Shown: positions 8,820 to 17,323 of the stretch, one piece after another
How positions within the stretch are numbered: position 1 is the stretch's first letter
Layout of the letters: each line of letters begins with the position of its first letter
NCBI GenBank assembly: GCA_022072415.1
Contig: JAJVHW010000071.1
Span: 1 to 51,728, forward strand
Reading direction: 5' to 3'
Length of the DNA stretch: 51,728 nt
Source: Planctomycetota bacterium
Lineage (GTDB): Bacteria; Planctomycetota; JAJSAM01; JAJVHW01
Translations under genes and position numbers: made by a program
The notes under the pieces: generated by a model
What the model was told of the DNA's origin: nothing
The model's input: only the letters and a program-made list of their open reading frames with translations
The model's database searches: none

Positions 8820-10637
8820 ATGTCGAGCGTGAGGTTCACGGTTCGAACGATCGGACTCGCGTCGGCGCTGGCGTTCCTGCTCACGCTGGACGGCCCATCC
8901 GTACTCGCATCATCGACAGCGCCGGACCCGGTGCCGTACCCCCTGGTGCGAGGACTCCCCGACGAGCACACGCGGTTTCGGGGACTGGTGGCGGACGACG
9001 TGGGTCGTCCGATTGCTGGTGCACGGGTCGCGGTGCAGACTGGCCTGGTGGACACGGAGGTGACGACCGACGCCGCTGGCCGCTTCGACCTCGCCCTCTC
9101 GACGGCGTCTCCCGTGGCGCGGTGCATCGTCTCCGCCGCGGGGAAGGGGCTGTTCATCGGGAAGTGGGTCGCCGTCGAGCCCGGGCGCGGAGCTGACCTC
9201 GGGACGATCGAGCTTCGGCCAGCCGCCTCGATCGCGGGGCAGATCGCGGACGGCGCCGGGGCGCGGGTGCCGTGGGCGTGGATCGAGATCGACGGGACCG
9301 AGGTGTTCGGCGCGGACTGGGAGGTCGCGGCGCGCCTGCTCGGCGTCCACATCGTCGATTGCCATCCGACGGACGGCACGTTCGTCATCGCCACGCTGCC
9401 GCCGGGGAACTACCAGATCGCCGGCCGCGCGGTAGGCCACGAAGTCGAGGAAGCACGCGTCGCGGCGCCGACCTCCAATGTCCGACTCGGCGCGAAGCCG
9501 TTCTCGGACGGCCCGCGCCTCGACATCGACACGTTCCTCTCGCCGCCGGACGGGGCGGAGCCGGGCGACGAGATCGTCGTCGAGACCGCTGCCGGTACCG
9601 TCCGCGGGCGTCGCATGGCCGTGTCGATGGAGAGCGAGTTCGTTCGCTTCCCCGTGAGCCTCCCGTGCCGGCTGGTCTACGCGGGCGGTCGGTGGAACGA
9701 GCGCGTCGAGATCGCGCTCGACCGTGTGCCGCACGGCCCGCTGCCAATCTCGATCCGACCGAAGCGCCCATCGGCTTCGGCACTGGGTGGCGACGTCTCG
9801 ATCCGCGGCGTCGTCGAGCTGGGCGGAGTGCCACTTGCGTGGCACGACGGGTTCGGCGGTGTCCTGAGGTCCGGCTACCGATGCCGGGTCGAAGCGTTCC
9901 GCCACTCTCCTCGCGAGGCGGACGACGGACCGAGTAGTCGCGCGGACACGCTGACGCAGCCGGACGGATCGTTCCAGTTCGAGGGCCTGCTGCGGGGCAC
10001 GTATGTGCTCCGCGCGACAGTGGAGGAGAGCTTCGGCGATCCCGTCGATGCGCCGATCGGTCCCGAGTACATGGTCAGTGTCGGGAAGGGTCCGGTCCGC
10101 GTGCCGATGAGGGCGCGGTCGAACCCGGAACTGGCGGTCCACGTGCCAGACTCGGTGAGGAGCGCTCCGGACTTCCGGTTGGAGGCGACTGCTGCGCGCG
10201 GCGCGACCAACTTCCAGTGCGTCGTGGCCGCTGATCGCGTGACGGTGCGCGGCGTCCCGCCGGGCCGCTTCGAGGTCGCCGTTCGTGCCCGGGCGAATGG
10301 CCTCTGGTCGCGCCGCGTGGTCGTCGCGGGCGACACCGTGACCCCGCTCGCGACGGCGACGATCCCGGTGGGGCGTCGGATCTCCGGGCGAGTGCTCAGC
10401 GGCGGGTCGCCCGTTCCTGGAGCGCGAGTCGAGATTCGTCCGGACCCAGACACCGGCACGGGTGGCGACGTCGTCTGCACGGATGCAGAGGGTAGGTTCG
10501 CTGTCGTCGGACTTGACGCGACGTCGGCGTGGTCCGTCAGCGCTAGGGCCAGCGTCGGCTACGGGTACGCGCCCGTGACCGCAGGCGAGTCGTCGATCCA
10601 GGTGTTCCTCGTGCCGTGGCCTGCTCGCTATCGCTGA
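8820..10637 (+). CDS. Secreted protein with carboxypeptidase-regulatory-like repeats
   Basis: About 605 residues from the ATG at 8820; a GTG 18 bases earlier is also possible. The N-terminus TVRTIGLASALAFLLTL looks like a signal peptide. The mature part holds several beta-sandwich units of the carboxypeptidase regulatory-like type, with phrases such as VADDVGRPIAGARVAV...TDAAGRFDL and RVLSGGSPVPGARVEI...TDAEGRFAV. These domains occur in exported proteins of Planctomycetota, Myxococcota and Bacteroidota, usually with unknown ligands. It lies between the integrase and the tRNA attachment candidate, so it could be element cargo or a chromosomal gene. A distant relative in domain type is the sigma-fusion protein at the right end of the window. 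Confidence 0.65.
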   Translation: MSSVRFTVRTIGLASALAFLLTLDGPSVLASSTAPDPVPYPLVRGLPDEHTRFRGLVADDVGRPIAGARVAVQTGLVDTEVTTDAAGRFDLALSTASPVARCIVSAAGKGLFIGKWVAVEPGRGADLGTIELRPAASIAGQIADGAGARVPWAWIEIDGTEVFGADWEVAARLLGVHIVDCHPTDGTFVIATLPPGNYQIAGRAVGHEVEEARVAAPTSNVRLGAKPFSDGPRLDIDTFLSPPDGAEPGDEIVVETAAGTVRGRRMAVSMESEFVRFPVSLPCRLVYAGGRWNERVEIALDRVPHGPLPISIRPKRPSASALGGDVSIRGVVELGGVPLAWHDGFGGVLRSGYRCRVEAFRHSPREADDGPSSRADTLTQPDGSFQFEGLLRGTYVLRATVEESFGDPVDAPIGPEYMVSVGKGPVRVPMRARSNPELAVHVPDSVRSAPDFRLEATAARGATNFQCVVAADRVTVRGVPPGRFEVAVRARANGLWSRRVVVAGDTVTPLATATIPVGRRISGRVLSGGSPVPGARVEIRPDPDTGTGGDVVCTDAEGRFAVVGLDATSAWSVSARASVGYGYAPVTAGESSIQVFLVPWPARYR

Positions 10638-10790
10638 CCCGGTCTTGGGTCGCCGCCGCCTCGCCGCGCGGGCGATACTGTGTGACCCTAGGGGACCTCC
10701 TAGAGCACCTGCAGCCGAATCGGCCTTCCGGAGGCCCGCCCGAGGGGCTCCGCGCGGTCGCCGTAACTCACTCATTCCGCGCCACTTACG

Positions 10791-10870
<80 letters not shown>

Positions 10871-11330
10871 ACAGGCGGTCCGTCCCTGCCCGCGGGGGGC
10901 GTGTGGCCGGCGGGGTGGCCGGTCGGAGGACGGGAGGGCGGAGCATAGCGAAGGATGCGGCGGGGCGGGGAGGAAACCTCGCCGCGGCGTGGGTGGTGAT
11001 GGGCGGATGCGCGGGGAGGGGCCGGGGCCAGGCCGAGACGAGCGGGTCCGGGGATGCCAGCGACGAGCGCACGCGGGCGGAACTGCGGAGAACGAACGGT
11101 GGGGGGCCGCGAGGCGCGGACGGATCCTCGGACGCGGGCGGACGGACGGCGAGACGGACGGACGGTTGGTGGGACCGACGGTTGGCGGAACGGGCGGTTG
11201 GCGGGACGGGCGCTTGGCGGAACGACCTCTCGGCCGGACGGTCGCTTGGTCCGGGGACAGGCCGGGCGGACGGGCGCGCGCCGGGCGCGCGGATCTCGTC
11301 GGCGTCGCCGAGGGGCGCGACGATGGAGGG
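10871..11330. other. Intergenic stretch between tRNA-Pro and the AsmA-like gene
   Basis: About 460 bases without a convincing gene. The first 200 are GC-rich and unstructured. From about 11100 the sequence becomes a run of GGACGG and GGTTGG words that resolves into a 16-bp tandem array, listed separately. The open frames here have arginine-rich, repetitive translations and no family resemblance. Confidence 0.6.
11163..11258. repeat. Degenerate 16-bp tandem repeat
   Basis: Six consecutive 16-base units. The best are 11163-11178, 11179-11194 (CGGTTGGCGGAACGGG), 11195-11210 (CGGTTGGCGGGACGGG) and 11211-11226 (CGCTTGGCGGAACGAC); the last two, to 11258, are more diverged. The array ends 72 bases before the AsmA-like ATG. 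It may be a minisatellite or a set of protein-binding sites. Confidence 0.75.
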
Positions 11331-12176
11331 ATGAAGAAACTCCTCGTGCTCCTCGGGATCGTCGTCGCGATCGTGGCGGTTGCGGCGGTCGTGCTGCTGA
11401 CGAACCTCGGCGCGGTGATCCGTGCGGCGGTCGAGCGGGTCGGGTCGGACGCGACGGGGGCGGAGGTGCGCCTGGCGGAGGCGGACGCGTCGCTCACCGA
11501 GGGGCGCGGCACGCTGCGCGGGCTCACGGTGGGGAACCCCGAGGGGTTCTCGACGCCGACGGCGTTCTCGCTCGGCGACGTGACGCTCGAGATCGATCCC
11601 GCGACGGCGACGGGCGACGTCGTCACGATCCGGCGCATCGCGATCGGCGCGCCGCAGGTGACGTACGAACTCGACGCGAAGCTGCGGAGCAACGTGGGCG
11701 TGATCCAGGAGAACGTGGAGGCGTACGCGGGCGGCGGGGGCGGGAGCGGCGGCGCAAGCGGTAGCGCGAACGGCGGCGCGGACGGCGGCGGCGGGAAGGG
11801 GAAGGGCGGCGGCAAGGGCGGAGGCAAGGGGGGCGGCGGCGGCGCGAAGGAGCCGAAGCAGGAGACGAAGTTCATCGTGGACGAGTTCACCGTGCAGGGC
11901 GGGACCGTCACGCTGGCCCTGCCCGCGGGCGCCCGGAAGGACGCGAAGGCCGCGACGGCGTCGATGCCGGAAATCCGCATGCAGGGGCTCGGCCGCGACC
12001 GCGGCGGGCTCACGTCGGAGGAACTCTCGGTGGAGATCGTCCGCGCGCTGACGAAGTCGGCGCTCGCGGGCGCCGCGCGGGGCGAACTCGAACGCACGGC
12101 GAAGGGGCTGCTCGACGGCGCGGTCGAGAAGGCGAAGGACGCGCTCGACGGGATCTTCGGCGGGAAGAAGAAGTAG
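11331..12176 (+). CDS. AsmA/DUF748-like membrane-anchored protein
   Basis: 281 residues. An N-terminal membrane anchor (LLVLLGIVVAIVAVAAVVLL) is followed by text typical of the AsmA-like envelope protein family: VRLAEADASLTEGRGTLRGLTVGNPEGF, then LGDVTLEIDPAT, then IVDEFTVQGGTVTL. Full-length AsmA proteins are much longer; this is the short form seen in many GC-rich bacteria. A glycine/lysine low-complexity insert at roughly residues 131-175 (GGGKGGGKGGGGG) splits the domain and is probably a flexible loop. The protein would lie in the periplasm attached to the inner membrane. GGAGGG stands directly before the ATG, closer than an ideal ribosome binding site. Confidence 0.65.
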   Translation: MKKLLVLLGIVVAIVAVAAVVLLTNLGAVIRAAVERVGSDATGAEVRLAEADASLTEGRGTLRGLTVGNPEGFSTPTAFSLGDVTLEIDPATATGDVVTIRRIAIGAPQVTYELDAKLRSNVGVIQENVEAYAGGGGGSGGASGSANGGADGGGGKGKGGGKGGGKGGGGGAKEPKQETKFIVDEFTVQGGTVTLALPAGARKDAKAATASMPEIRMQGLGRDRGGLTSEELSVEIVRALTKSALAGAARGELERTAKGLLDGAVEKAKDALDGIFGGKKK

Positions 12177-12245
12177 CCGTCTCCCGCGGACGAGGTCTCC
12201 GGTCGGGCGTGAACGGCACGCGCGCAGGGGCCGACGCGTCCCGCG

Positions 12246-12968
12246 TCAGCCGAGGTCGAAGACGAGGACCTGCGACGGCGACCGGGCGGTGAGTTCGAGC
12301 CGCGTCGCCGACGGGAGGGGCGCGCCGTCGCCGGCGGCGAGCGCGGCGCGCGCGCCGTCCGCCGCGAGTTCGACGTCGCCGGTTGCGACATGGACCCACG
12401 CGGCGCCGCGACGCGGGGCGACGGCGGCCGACGCGCCGCCGTCGAGCGTCGCGATCCACAGGTCCGCGGCGGAGTCGATCGCGACCGCGCCGTCGTGCGC
12501 GGTGTCGCGGCCCGCGACGATGCGCGCGAAGGTGTTCGGGACCGTCGGGAGCGGGCGCTGGTCGTAGCCGGGAGCCACGCCGTGCGCGAGCGGGCGCAGC
12601 CAGATCTGCAGGAAGCGCACCTCGTCGGTCTCCGACGGGTTCCACTCGGAGTGGACGATGCCGGCGCCCGCCGTCATGCGCTGGATCTCGCCCGGACGGA
12701 TCACCGAACCGTTCCCGAGGCTGTCGCGGTGCTGGAGCGCGCCGGAGAGGACGATCGACACGATCTCCATGTCGCGGTGCGCGTGCGGCTCGAAGCCGGA
12801 CGCGGGATGCACGCGGTCGTCGTTGAGGACGCGGAGCGCGCGGAAGCCCATGTGCGCAGGGTCGCGGTACTCGGCGAAAGAAAAGGTGTGGCGGCTGTCG
12901 AGCCAAGGGAGGCGCGTCGCGCCGCGGTCGGCGGCGCGGCGGACCGTGATGGGCGTCGCTCCGGTCAT
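12246..12968 (-). CDS. Pirin-family bicupin protein
   Basis: A 240-residue protein matching the pirin/YhhW family from end to end. The hallmark residues are DSRHTFSFAEYRDP near residue 24, then FEPHAHRDMEIVSIVLSG with the metal-binding His pair, the GEIQRMTAGAGIVHSEWNPS segment with a further His and Glu, and a second, degraded cupin half. Members bind iron and some act as quercetin dioxygenases; the substrate here is unknown. It starts 86 bases from the divergent hemerythrin gene, so the two may share a regulatory interval. Confidence 0.9.
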   Translation of the reverse strand: MTGATPITVRRAADRGATRLPWLDSRHTFSFAEYRDPAHMGFRALRVLNDDRVHPASGFEPHAHRDMEIVSIVLSGALQHRDSLGNGSVIRPGEIQRMTAGAGIVHSEWNPSETDEVRFLQIWLRPLAHGVAPGYDQRPLPTVPNTFARIVAGRDTAHDGAVAIDSAADLWIATLDGGASAAVAPRRGAAWVHVATGDVELAADGARAALAAGDGAPLPSATRLELTARSPSQVLVFDLG

Positions 12969-13053
12969 CGACGAAGGCTACACGCACTCCGGGCGGCGCG
13001 CACCCGGCGGTCGGGAGTTGCAGCTTCGCCGCGCGTCGGCGAGCGTTGCGCGG

Positions 13054-13533
13054 ATGCGGGACCTCTCCCACCTGGCCGAGTTCGCGCCGTTCGTCGCGGT
13101 GCACGACGAGTTCGCCGAGCGGCTCCTCCGGCACCAGGACGCGCTCGTGCGCGGCGACGCGAAGGCGGCGCGCGCCGAACTCGCTGCGCTGCGCGCGGAC
13201 CTCGTGTCGCACATGGAGCACGAGGAAGCGCGCATCCTTCCGGTGCTCGCCGCGCGCGGCGGATGGGGGCGGGCGGGCGACCCGCAGTTCTACCGCGACG
13301 AGCACGCGAAGATCCGCGCGCTGCTCGGGCGGTTCGCGGCGGCGAGCGAGGGGCTCGATCCGGGCTCGGCGGGCTACCCGCGGGCGGCGGGGCGGCTCAT
13401 CGCGGACGAGGAGGCGCTCGTGACGCTGCTCGCGCACCACGACGACCGCGAGTCGCGCTGCCTCTACCCGGACCTCGTCCGCGTCACCACGCCCGCGGAG
13501 CGCCGCGCGATGCTCGACGGCGCAGCGTCATAG
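13054..13533 (+). CDS. Hemerythrin HHE cation-binding protein
   Basis: 159 residues with a four-helix hemerythrin pattern: VHDEFAERLLRHQ, VSHMEHEEARILP, FYRDEHAKIRALLGRF and TLLAHHDDRESRCLYP supply the expected His and Glu/Asp iron ligands. Such proteins bind a di-iron centre and sense or store oxygen or nitric oxide. The frame is open further upstream, but the start is placed at the ATG where family similarity begins. The 3' end overlaps the convergent radical SAM gene by six bases. Confidence 0.8.
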   Translation: MRDLSHLAEFAPFVAVHDEFAERLLRHQDALVRGDAKAARAELAALRADLVSHMEHEEARILPVLAARGGWGRAGDPQFYRDEHAKIRALLGRFAAASEGLDPGSAGYPRAAGRLIADEEALVTLLAHHDDRESRCLYPDLVRVTTPAERRAMLDGAAS

Positions 13534-14382
13534 CCCGCGCCAGGCGTCGGGGACGAACGGAGCGCCCTCCGGGTCGGCGAGCGCCGCGTCGATCGTCGCG
13601 AGGATCGCGTCCTTGTCCTTCGGCAGCGTGCCGCCGATCGGGAGCCAGTTGCTCGCGTGGTTCGCGCGGAAGACCGTGCCGTCGAGCTCGAGCCCATGGA
13701 CGAACGCGCGGAGTTCCCGCGTGATCGCGGCGGGCTCCATCTCCTCGAACTCGCCGCGCATGGCCTCCTCGAAGAGCGGCGTGCCCTCGACCGGCGTCAC
13801 GACCAGCGTGGACACGAACCGCGGCTGGATCGCGTTCACGACCTGCGCCGACGCGCGCGAGTGCTCGAGCGACAGCGCGGGGCCGCCGGCGCCGAGCAGG
13901 ATCATGACGGACAGCTTCACTCCGGCCTCGGCCGGCTTCCGCGCCACGCGGATCATGGTCTCGGCGTCCACGCCCTTCACGAGCCGGCGGAGCACCTCGT
14001 CGTGCCCGCTCTCGACGCCGAGGTAGAACTGCGTGAGCCCCGCTTCGCGGAGCGCCGACATCTGCGCGACCGTGCGGACGTCGAGGGCCTGCGGCGACGC
14101 GTAGCACGAGACGCGGCGGAGCTGCGGGAAGGCGGCGCGGAGGGCGTCGAGCACCTCGTGCAGGAACTTCGGCGGAGCCATGAGCGCGTCGCCGTCGGCG
14201 AGGAAGACCTTCCGCACGCCCGGCGCCCGCTCGCGGGCCCACTCGATCTCGGCGCGGAGCTCCTCGATCCGGCGGACGCGGAAGCGCTTGTCCCGGTACA
14301 TCCCGCAGAAGCTGCACTCGTTGTACGAGCATGGTTGCGTTGCCAACCTGTCACGGTTTCCGAGGCTGAGGGGCGAAAGCAC
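13528..14382 (-). pseudogene. Radical SAM protein gene, 5' end removed by recombinase integration
   Basis: The frame encodes the iron-sulphur motif PCSYNECSFCGMY followed by KRFRVRRIEEL, FLADGDALM, YASPQALDVRT and YLGVESGHDEVLRRLVKG, a clear radical SAM barrel of the kind related to coproporphyrinogen oxidase-like enzymes. Normal members have about 20-40 residues before the first Cys, usually ending in a Gly. Here these are replaced by MLSPLSLGNRDRLATQ, encoded by the flanking recombinase element. The original start codon is therefore missing; a GTG at 14382 could still allow translation of a nearly full-length barrel. The original N-terminal part was not found elsewhere in the window. Confidence 0.75.
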
Positions 14383-15809
14383 AAGTTGATCTCGATCTCT
14401 CCTTCGCTCACGGTCAGGCGGTCGGTGATGGCCTCGACGATGCGACGCTTCTCTTCGTGATTGAGGTCGCCCCAGTGGGTGTAGAGGTCCTGGGCCTCGC
14501 GGATCATCTCATCGCTTGAGACCAGGCTGATCTTCAGGAAGTCGAGCTCACCCTGGAGCCGCGGAAGCTCGTCTCGAAGCTGGTTGCGGCGGGCCTCGAT
14601 CGGCCGGTAGCGCTCACCCACGCTCTCCTGTGGCAACTGACCGGAGAGGTAGAGCCCCATGATCCGGTCAAGATCGGTGTTCAACCTGGCCACCTCGACC
14701 TCCGTCGCCTCGACAAGGGCGGTCTTCTCTTGGAGCTTGCCGTTGGCTTGGACGAGGTACGCCGAGAGGTCCGTGGGTGAGAGCAGGTATCCCCTGAGCT
14801 GCTCGCGGAAGACGGCTTCGAGAACAGCGACCGGGATCTTGTTCTTGCAGGCGTAGCAGACGTACTTCGGGTTGCGAGAGGGCACGTACATCTTCGAACC
14901 GCAGTGACAGAACGTGAGGCCAGTGAACAGGTGTCGGGTCGTGCGCGCCGGCTTGCGGGGGTTCTGGCGCGTCTCACGCAGGATCGCGTTGGCCTGTTCC
15001 CAGACGTCGAGCGAGATGATCGGGTCCACCGTCTGCCAGACCCACTCGCTCTCTGGCTTCATTGCCAACTGGCGGCGACCTCGGATGCTCGTCTGGCGGC
15101 TGTAGTTGAGCCGATGCCTGCCGATCGCCGTAGTGTCGGCGATCAGGCGGACGATCGTCGTATCCGACCAACGGGCGCCCTCTCGGGTACGGTACCCCTT
15201 CTCGTTGAGCAGCCGAGCCACCGTCTTCTTCCGTCGGTGCTCGATGAAGAGGTCGTAGACGAGCCGACGAACGGGAACCTCGTCCGGGTTGGGCACCAGC
15301 TTCTTGTCGATCCAGCGGTAGCCATACGGGGCACGGCCGCCAAGCGACTTGCCGAGCTTCGCGCGGACCGGGACTGAGGCGGCGACCCGCGAGGCGATCT
15401 CCTCGCGCTCCCACTGCGCCATCGCGGCGATGAGCGTGTAGAAGAGACGGCCCGCCGGGCTGGACGTGTCGATCGACTCCTGAAGCGAGACCAAGTCAGC
15501 TTTCTCGGATTTGAAGAAGTCGGCGAAGTCGAGCAACTCCTTGGTGTTCCGCGCCAGTCGGGCCAGCTTGCTGAAAACGAGGGCGGAGATAGCTCCGGAC
15601 TGGACGTCGGACAGCATCCGCTTGCACTCAGGGTGGTCCTTGACTGACTTTCCGGACCAGCCGCCGAGGTTGTAGACGGTGGCGACCTCCCAGCCCTTGG
15701 AGAGGGCGTATGCGCGGGCGCGGGCCTCGTGGTGTTGAGGACTCTCGCCCCGGACTTGGTCCTCCGTCGAGACTCGGAGCCAGATGCCGACTTTCGTTGG
15801 GGGGCTCAT
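13977..15809 (-). CDS. Large serine recombinase
   Basis: Start chosen at the ATG at 15809 because GGAGG lies nine bases upstream; this gives 610 residues. The catalytic Ser is Ser14 in IWLRVSTEDQ. The resolvase domain continues with GGWSGKSVKDHPE, FSKLARLARN and MAQWEREEIASRVA. It is followed by the recombinase domain (GRAPYGYRW), a zinc ribbon (CHCGSKMYVPSRNPKYVCYAC) and a coiled coil. The family-like sequence stops near EIEINLCF. The last 120 residues or so are Ser/Arg/Ala-rich because the frame runs out of the element across the junction into host radical SAM DNA in the wrong frame. The integrated form thus has an altered C-terminus. Confidence 0.9.
   Translation of the reverse strand: MSPPTKVGIWLRVSTEDQVRGESPQHHEARARAYALSKGWEVATVYNLGGWSGKSVKDHPECKRMLSDVQSGAISALVFSKLARLARNTKELLDFADFFKSEKADLVSLQESIDTSSPAGRLFYTLIAAMAQWEREEIASRVAASVPVRAKLGKSLGGRAPYGYRWIDKKLVPNPDEVPVRRLVYDLFIEHRRKKTVARLLNEKGYRTREGARWSDTTIVRLIADTTAIGRHRLNYSRQTSIRGRRQLAMKPESEWVWQTVDPIISLDVWEQANAILRETRQNPRKPARTTRHLFTGLTFCHCGSKMYVPSRNPKYVCYACKNKIPVAVLEAVFREQLRGYLLSPTDLSAYLVQANGKLQEKTALVEATEVEVARLNTDLDRIMGLYLSGQLPQESVGERYRPIEARRNQLRDELPRLQGELDFLKISLVSSDEMIREAQDLYTHWGDLNHEEKRRIVEAITDRLTVSEGEIEINLCFRPSASETVTGWQRNHARTTSAASAGCTGTSASASAGSRSSAPRSSGPASGRRACGRSSSPTATRSWLRRSSCTRCSTPSAPPSRSSAASRATRRRRPSTSARSRRCRRSAKRGSRSSTSASRAGTTRCSAGS
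14325..14350. other. Recombinase attachment junction inside the radical SAM gene
   Basis: Host coding sequence (radical SAM frame) ends here and the recombinase frame begins. The two genes lie on the same strand in different frames and share this DNA. Serine recombinases typically integrate at short core sequences, so the core should lie within or next to this interval. Exact ends cannot be set without the empty site or the other junction. Confidence 0.6.
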
Positions 15810-16128
15810 GGGGATACCTCCAGGTGCGCGGTTCCCCACATTCTACGCAGCGCGACGACATGGATCCAGTCGATCCCTGAGCGATGCATGCACTCTGTCG
15901 TACCGGTGCTTCCAGCTCAACGACGCGTACCGCAGCTACGCACGGGTCGGTCGGCTTCCACATCGACACCCGCTCGCCGCGGGCGGGCTGGACGAAGGTG
16001 AAAGGTGGAGGCAAAGGCGCATCTGACACGGTTGCGCGCGGACCCGATGAGGTAGAGCTTCCGCTGGCTGGGGGATCTGCAGTCCTGGTCGAACTAGCGA
16101 CTCGCGACGTAGAGCGCGACGCCTACTC
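15810..16128. other. Intergenic region upstream of the recombinase
   Basis: About 320 bases. The first 30 hold the recombinase leader with its ribosome binding site on the minus strand. Short frames on both strands have no recognisable domain and are not called. No strong hairpin or terminator was seen. Confidence 0.5.
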
Positions 16129-16929
16129 TTAACTGGAGCGTCCCTTCACGATGGAGATGAACTCCGCCCCGCGCGCGGTGGCGACCCAGAGTTCCGTGCG
16201 GTGAAGCAGGGGGGTGCCGTCGGCGCACGCGGCTCGGTTGATGCCCGCGATCAAGGACTGCGTGTGCATCGCGAGTCCGTGCGCATCGAGCACCCGGAGC
16301 GCGTCGAGCTGGTGCGCGCCGACCGCTGCCGTCGCCGGCTGCACGCGTCGCAGGAGCTCGGCAAGCGACGTCTCTCCAACGACCGAGTCGGGGTCGGGCG
16401 GGCCGTCCCGTTGTGGGCGCGCCTTTCGGTACACGCCCCGTACATAGTGATCGACGAGGACACCGAGCAGCTCGACTCCCGCGTCCGTGAGAGCGATCGC
16501 CGCCTGGGCCAGCCACAGGTCGGGCTCCAAATCATCGTCGGCACGCAGTGCCCGGCCCGCCACAACGCTCGCGAACCGATCCAACCGCGAGTCGTACTGC
16601 GCGAGCGCATATACGTCGCGGGCCTCGGCGAGGAGCTTGAGGACATCCGCCCGCCGGAGCAGATCCAGAGCCTGCGCCTCAGTCAGGTCGCAGCGTGCCA
16701 TCACGCGTTGTTCGACACGCCCGACGAGCCGCTTGAGCGCCTCGACCTCGTTGCGAACGTAGTCGCCGTTCACGTCCTCGGCGATGGTGGCCCCGGCCTC
16801 GAATGTGAGGATGAGCGCGGCGATCGTCGGGTTCATCGTCGCGACGATCGGCAGGAGGCGGCGACAGCCCGAGAGCGCGGTGGCGAGCAGCGTCAGCCTG
16901 GTTCGTGCGAGACTGTTCGGATCTGCCAT
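16129..16929 (-). CDS. Hypothetical protein divergent from the pentapeptide-TIR gene
   Basis: 266 residues from the ATG at 16929, chosen because GGAGGTG lies eight bases upstream; a longer open frame to 17151 lacks such a site. No family was recognised. The N-terminal 60 residues contain a hydrophobic stretch (LLPIVATMNPTIAALILTF) that could be one membrane segment or a buried helix. The rest is predicted helical and acidic, with TEAQALDLLRRADVLKLL and LAQAAIALTDAGVELLGVL. The C-terminus ends ISIVKGRSS. It is divergent from the TIR gene with about 390 bases between, and lies in a recombinase-carried region, so a defence-related or accessory role is possible but unsupported. Confidence 0.55.
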   Translation of the reverse strand: MADPNSLARTRLTLLATALSGCRRLLPIVATMNPTIAALILTFEAGATIAEDVNGDYVRNEVEALKRLVGRVEQRVMARCDLTEAQALDLLRRADVLKLLAEARDVYALAQYDSRLDRFASVVAGRALRADDDLEPDLWLAQAAIALTDAGVELLGVLVDHYVRGVYRKARPQRDGPPDPDSVVGETSLAELLRRVQPATAAVGAHQLDALRVLDAHGLAMHTQSLIAGINRAACADGTPLLHRTELWVATARGAEFISIVKGRSS

Positions 16930-17323
16930 CGAGGCACCTCCGCGTATGGAACCGCCGGGGGGGCCGGCCGGTTCCATGGTCGACATCCCAGGCCACGGTT
17001 CTGACGTCGCCGCCTCATCGACGGTGACTGCAAGCCTCGATCGCCGTAGCGACACCTCCACTCCGACGCCCGAGCGCGGCGTTGGCTCCTCGAACGACGA
17101 TGGAAGGAGCGGACTCGTCGTCGTCCCTCGGTGCGAGGATGCAGACGCCATGGCGTACGATAACCAGACGCGACTGAACGATCTGCCTCAGCGACACACG
17201 TTCGATGGCGTCGCGGACAAGGACGGGGAGGTGCCTTGTTCGAGCCCACAGCCCTGAACTGCGGCGGCGTCGCGCTCCCGTCGTCAGCGGAATTGGAGTA
17301 CCCTCCCAGCAGGAGGACGCGCG
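16930..17323. other. Intergenic region between two divergent genes
   Basis: About 390 bases holding the two divergent ribosome binding sites: GGAGG near 16936-16943 on the minus strand and AGGAGG at 17311-17316 on the plus strand. The frame of the left gene remains open to 17151, but its translation loses protein-like character. The interval probably carries promoters for both genes; no operator was recognised. Confidence 0.5.

Noticed and set aside
13977-14320. Recombinase C-terminal extension as a genuine domain
   Set aside because: This stretch is the radical SAM gene read in the wrong frame, and its Ser/Arg/Ala composition confirms that.
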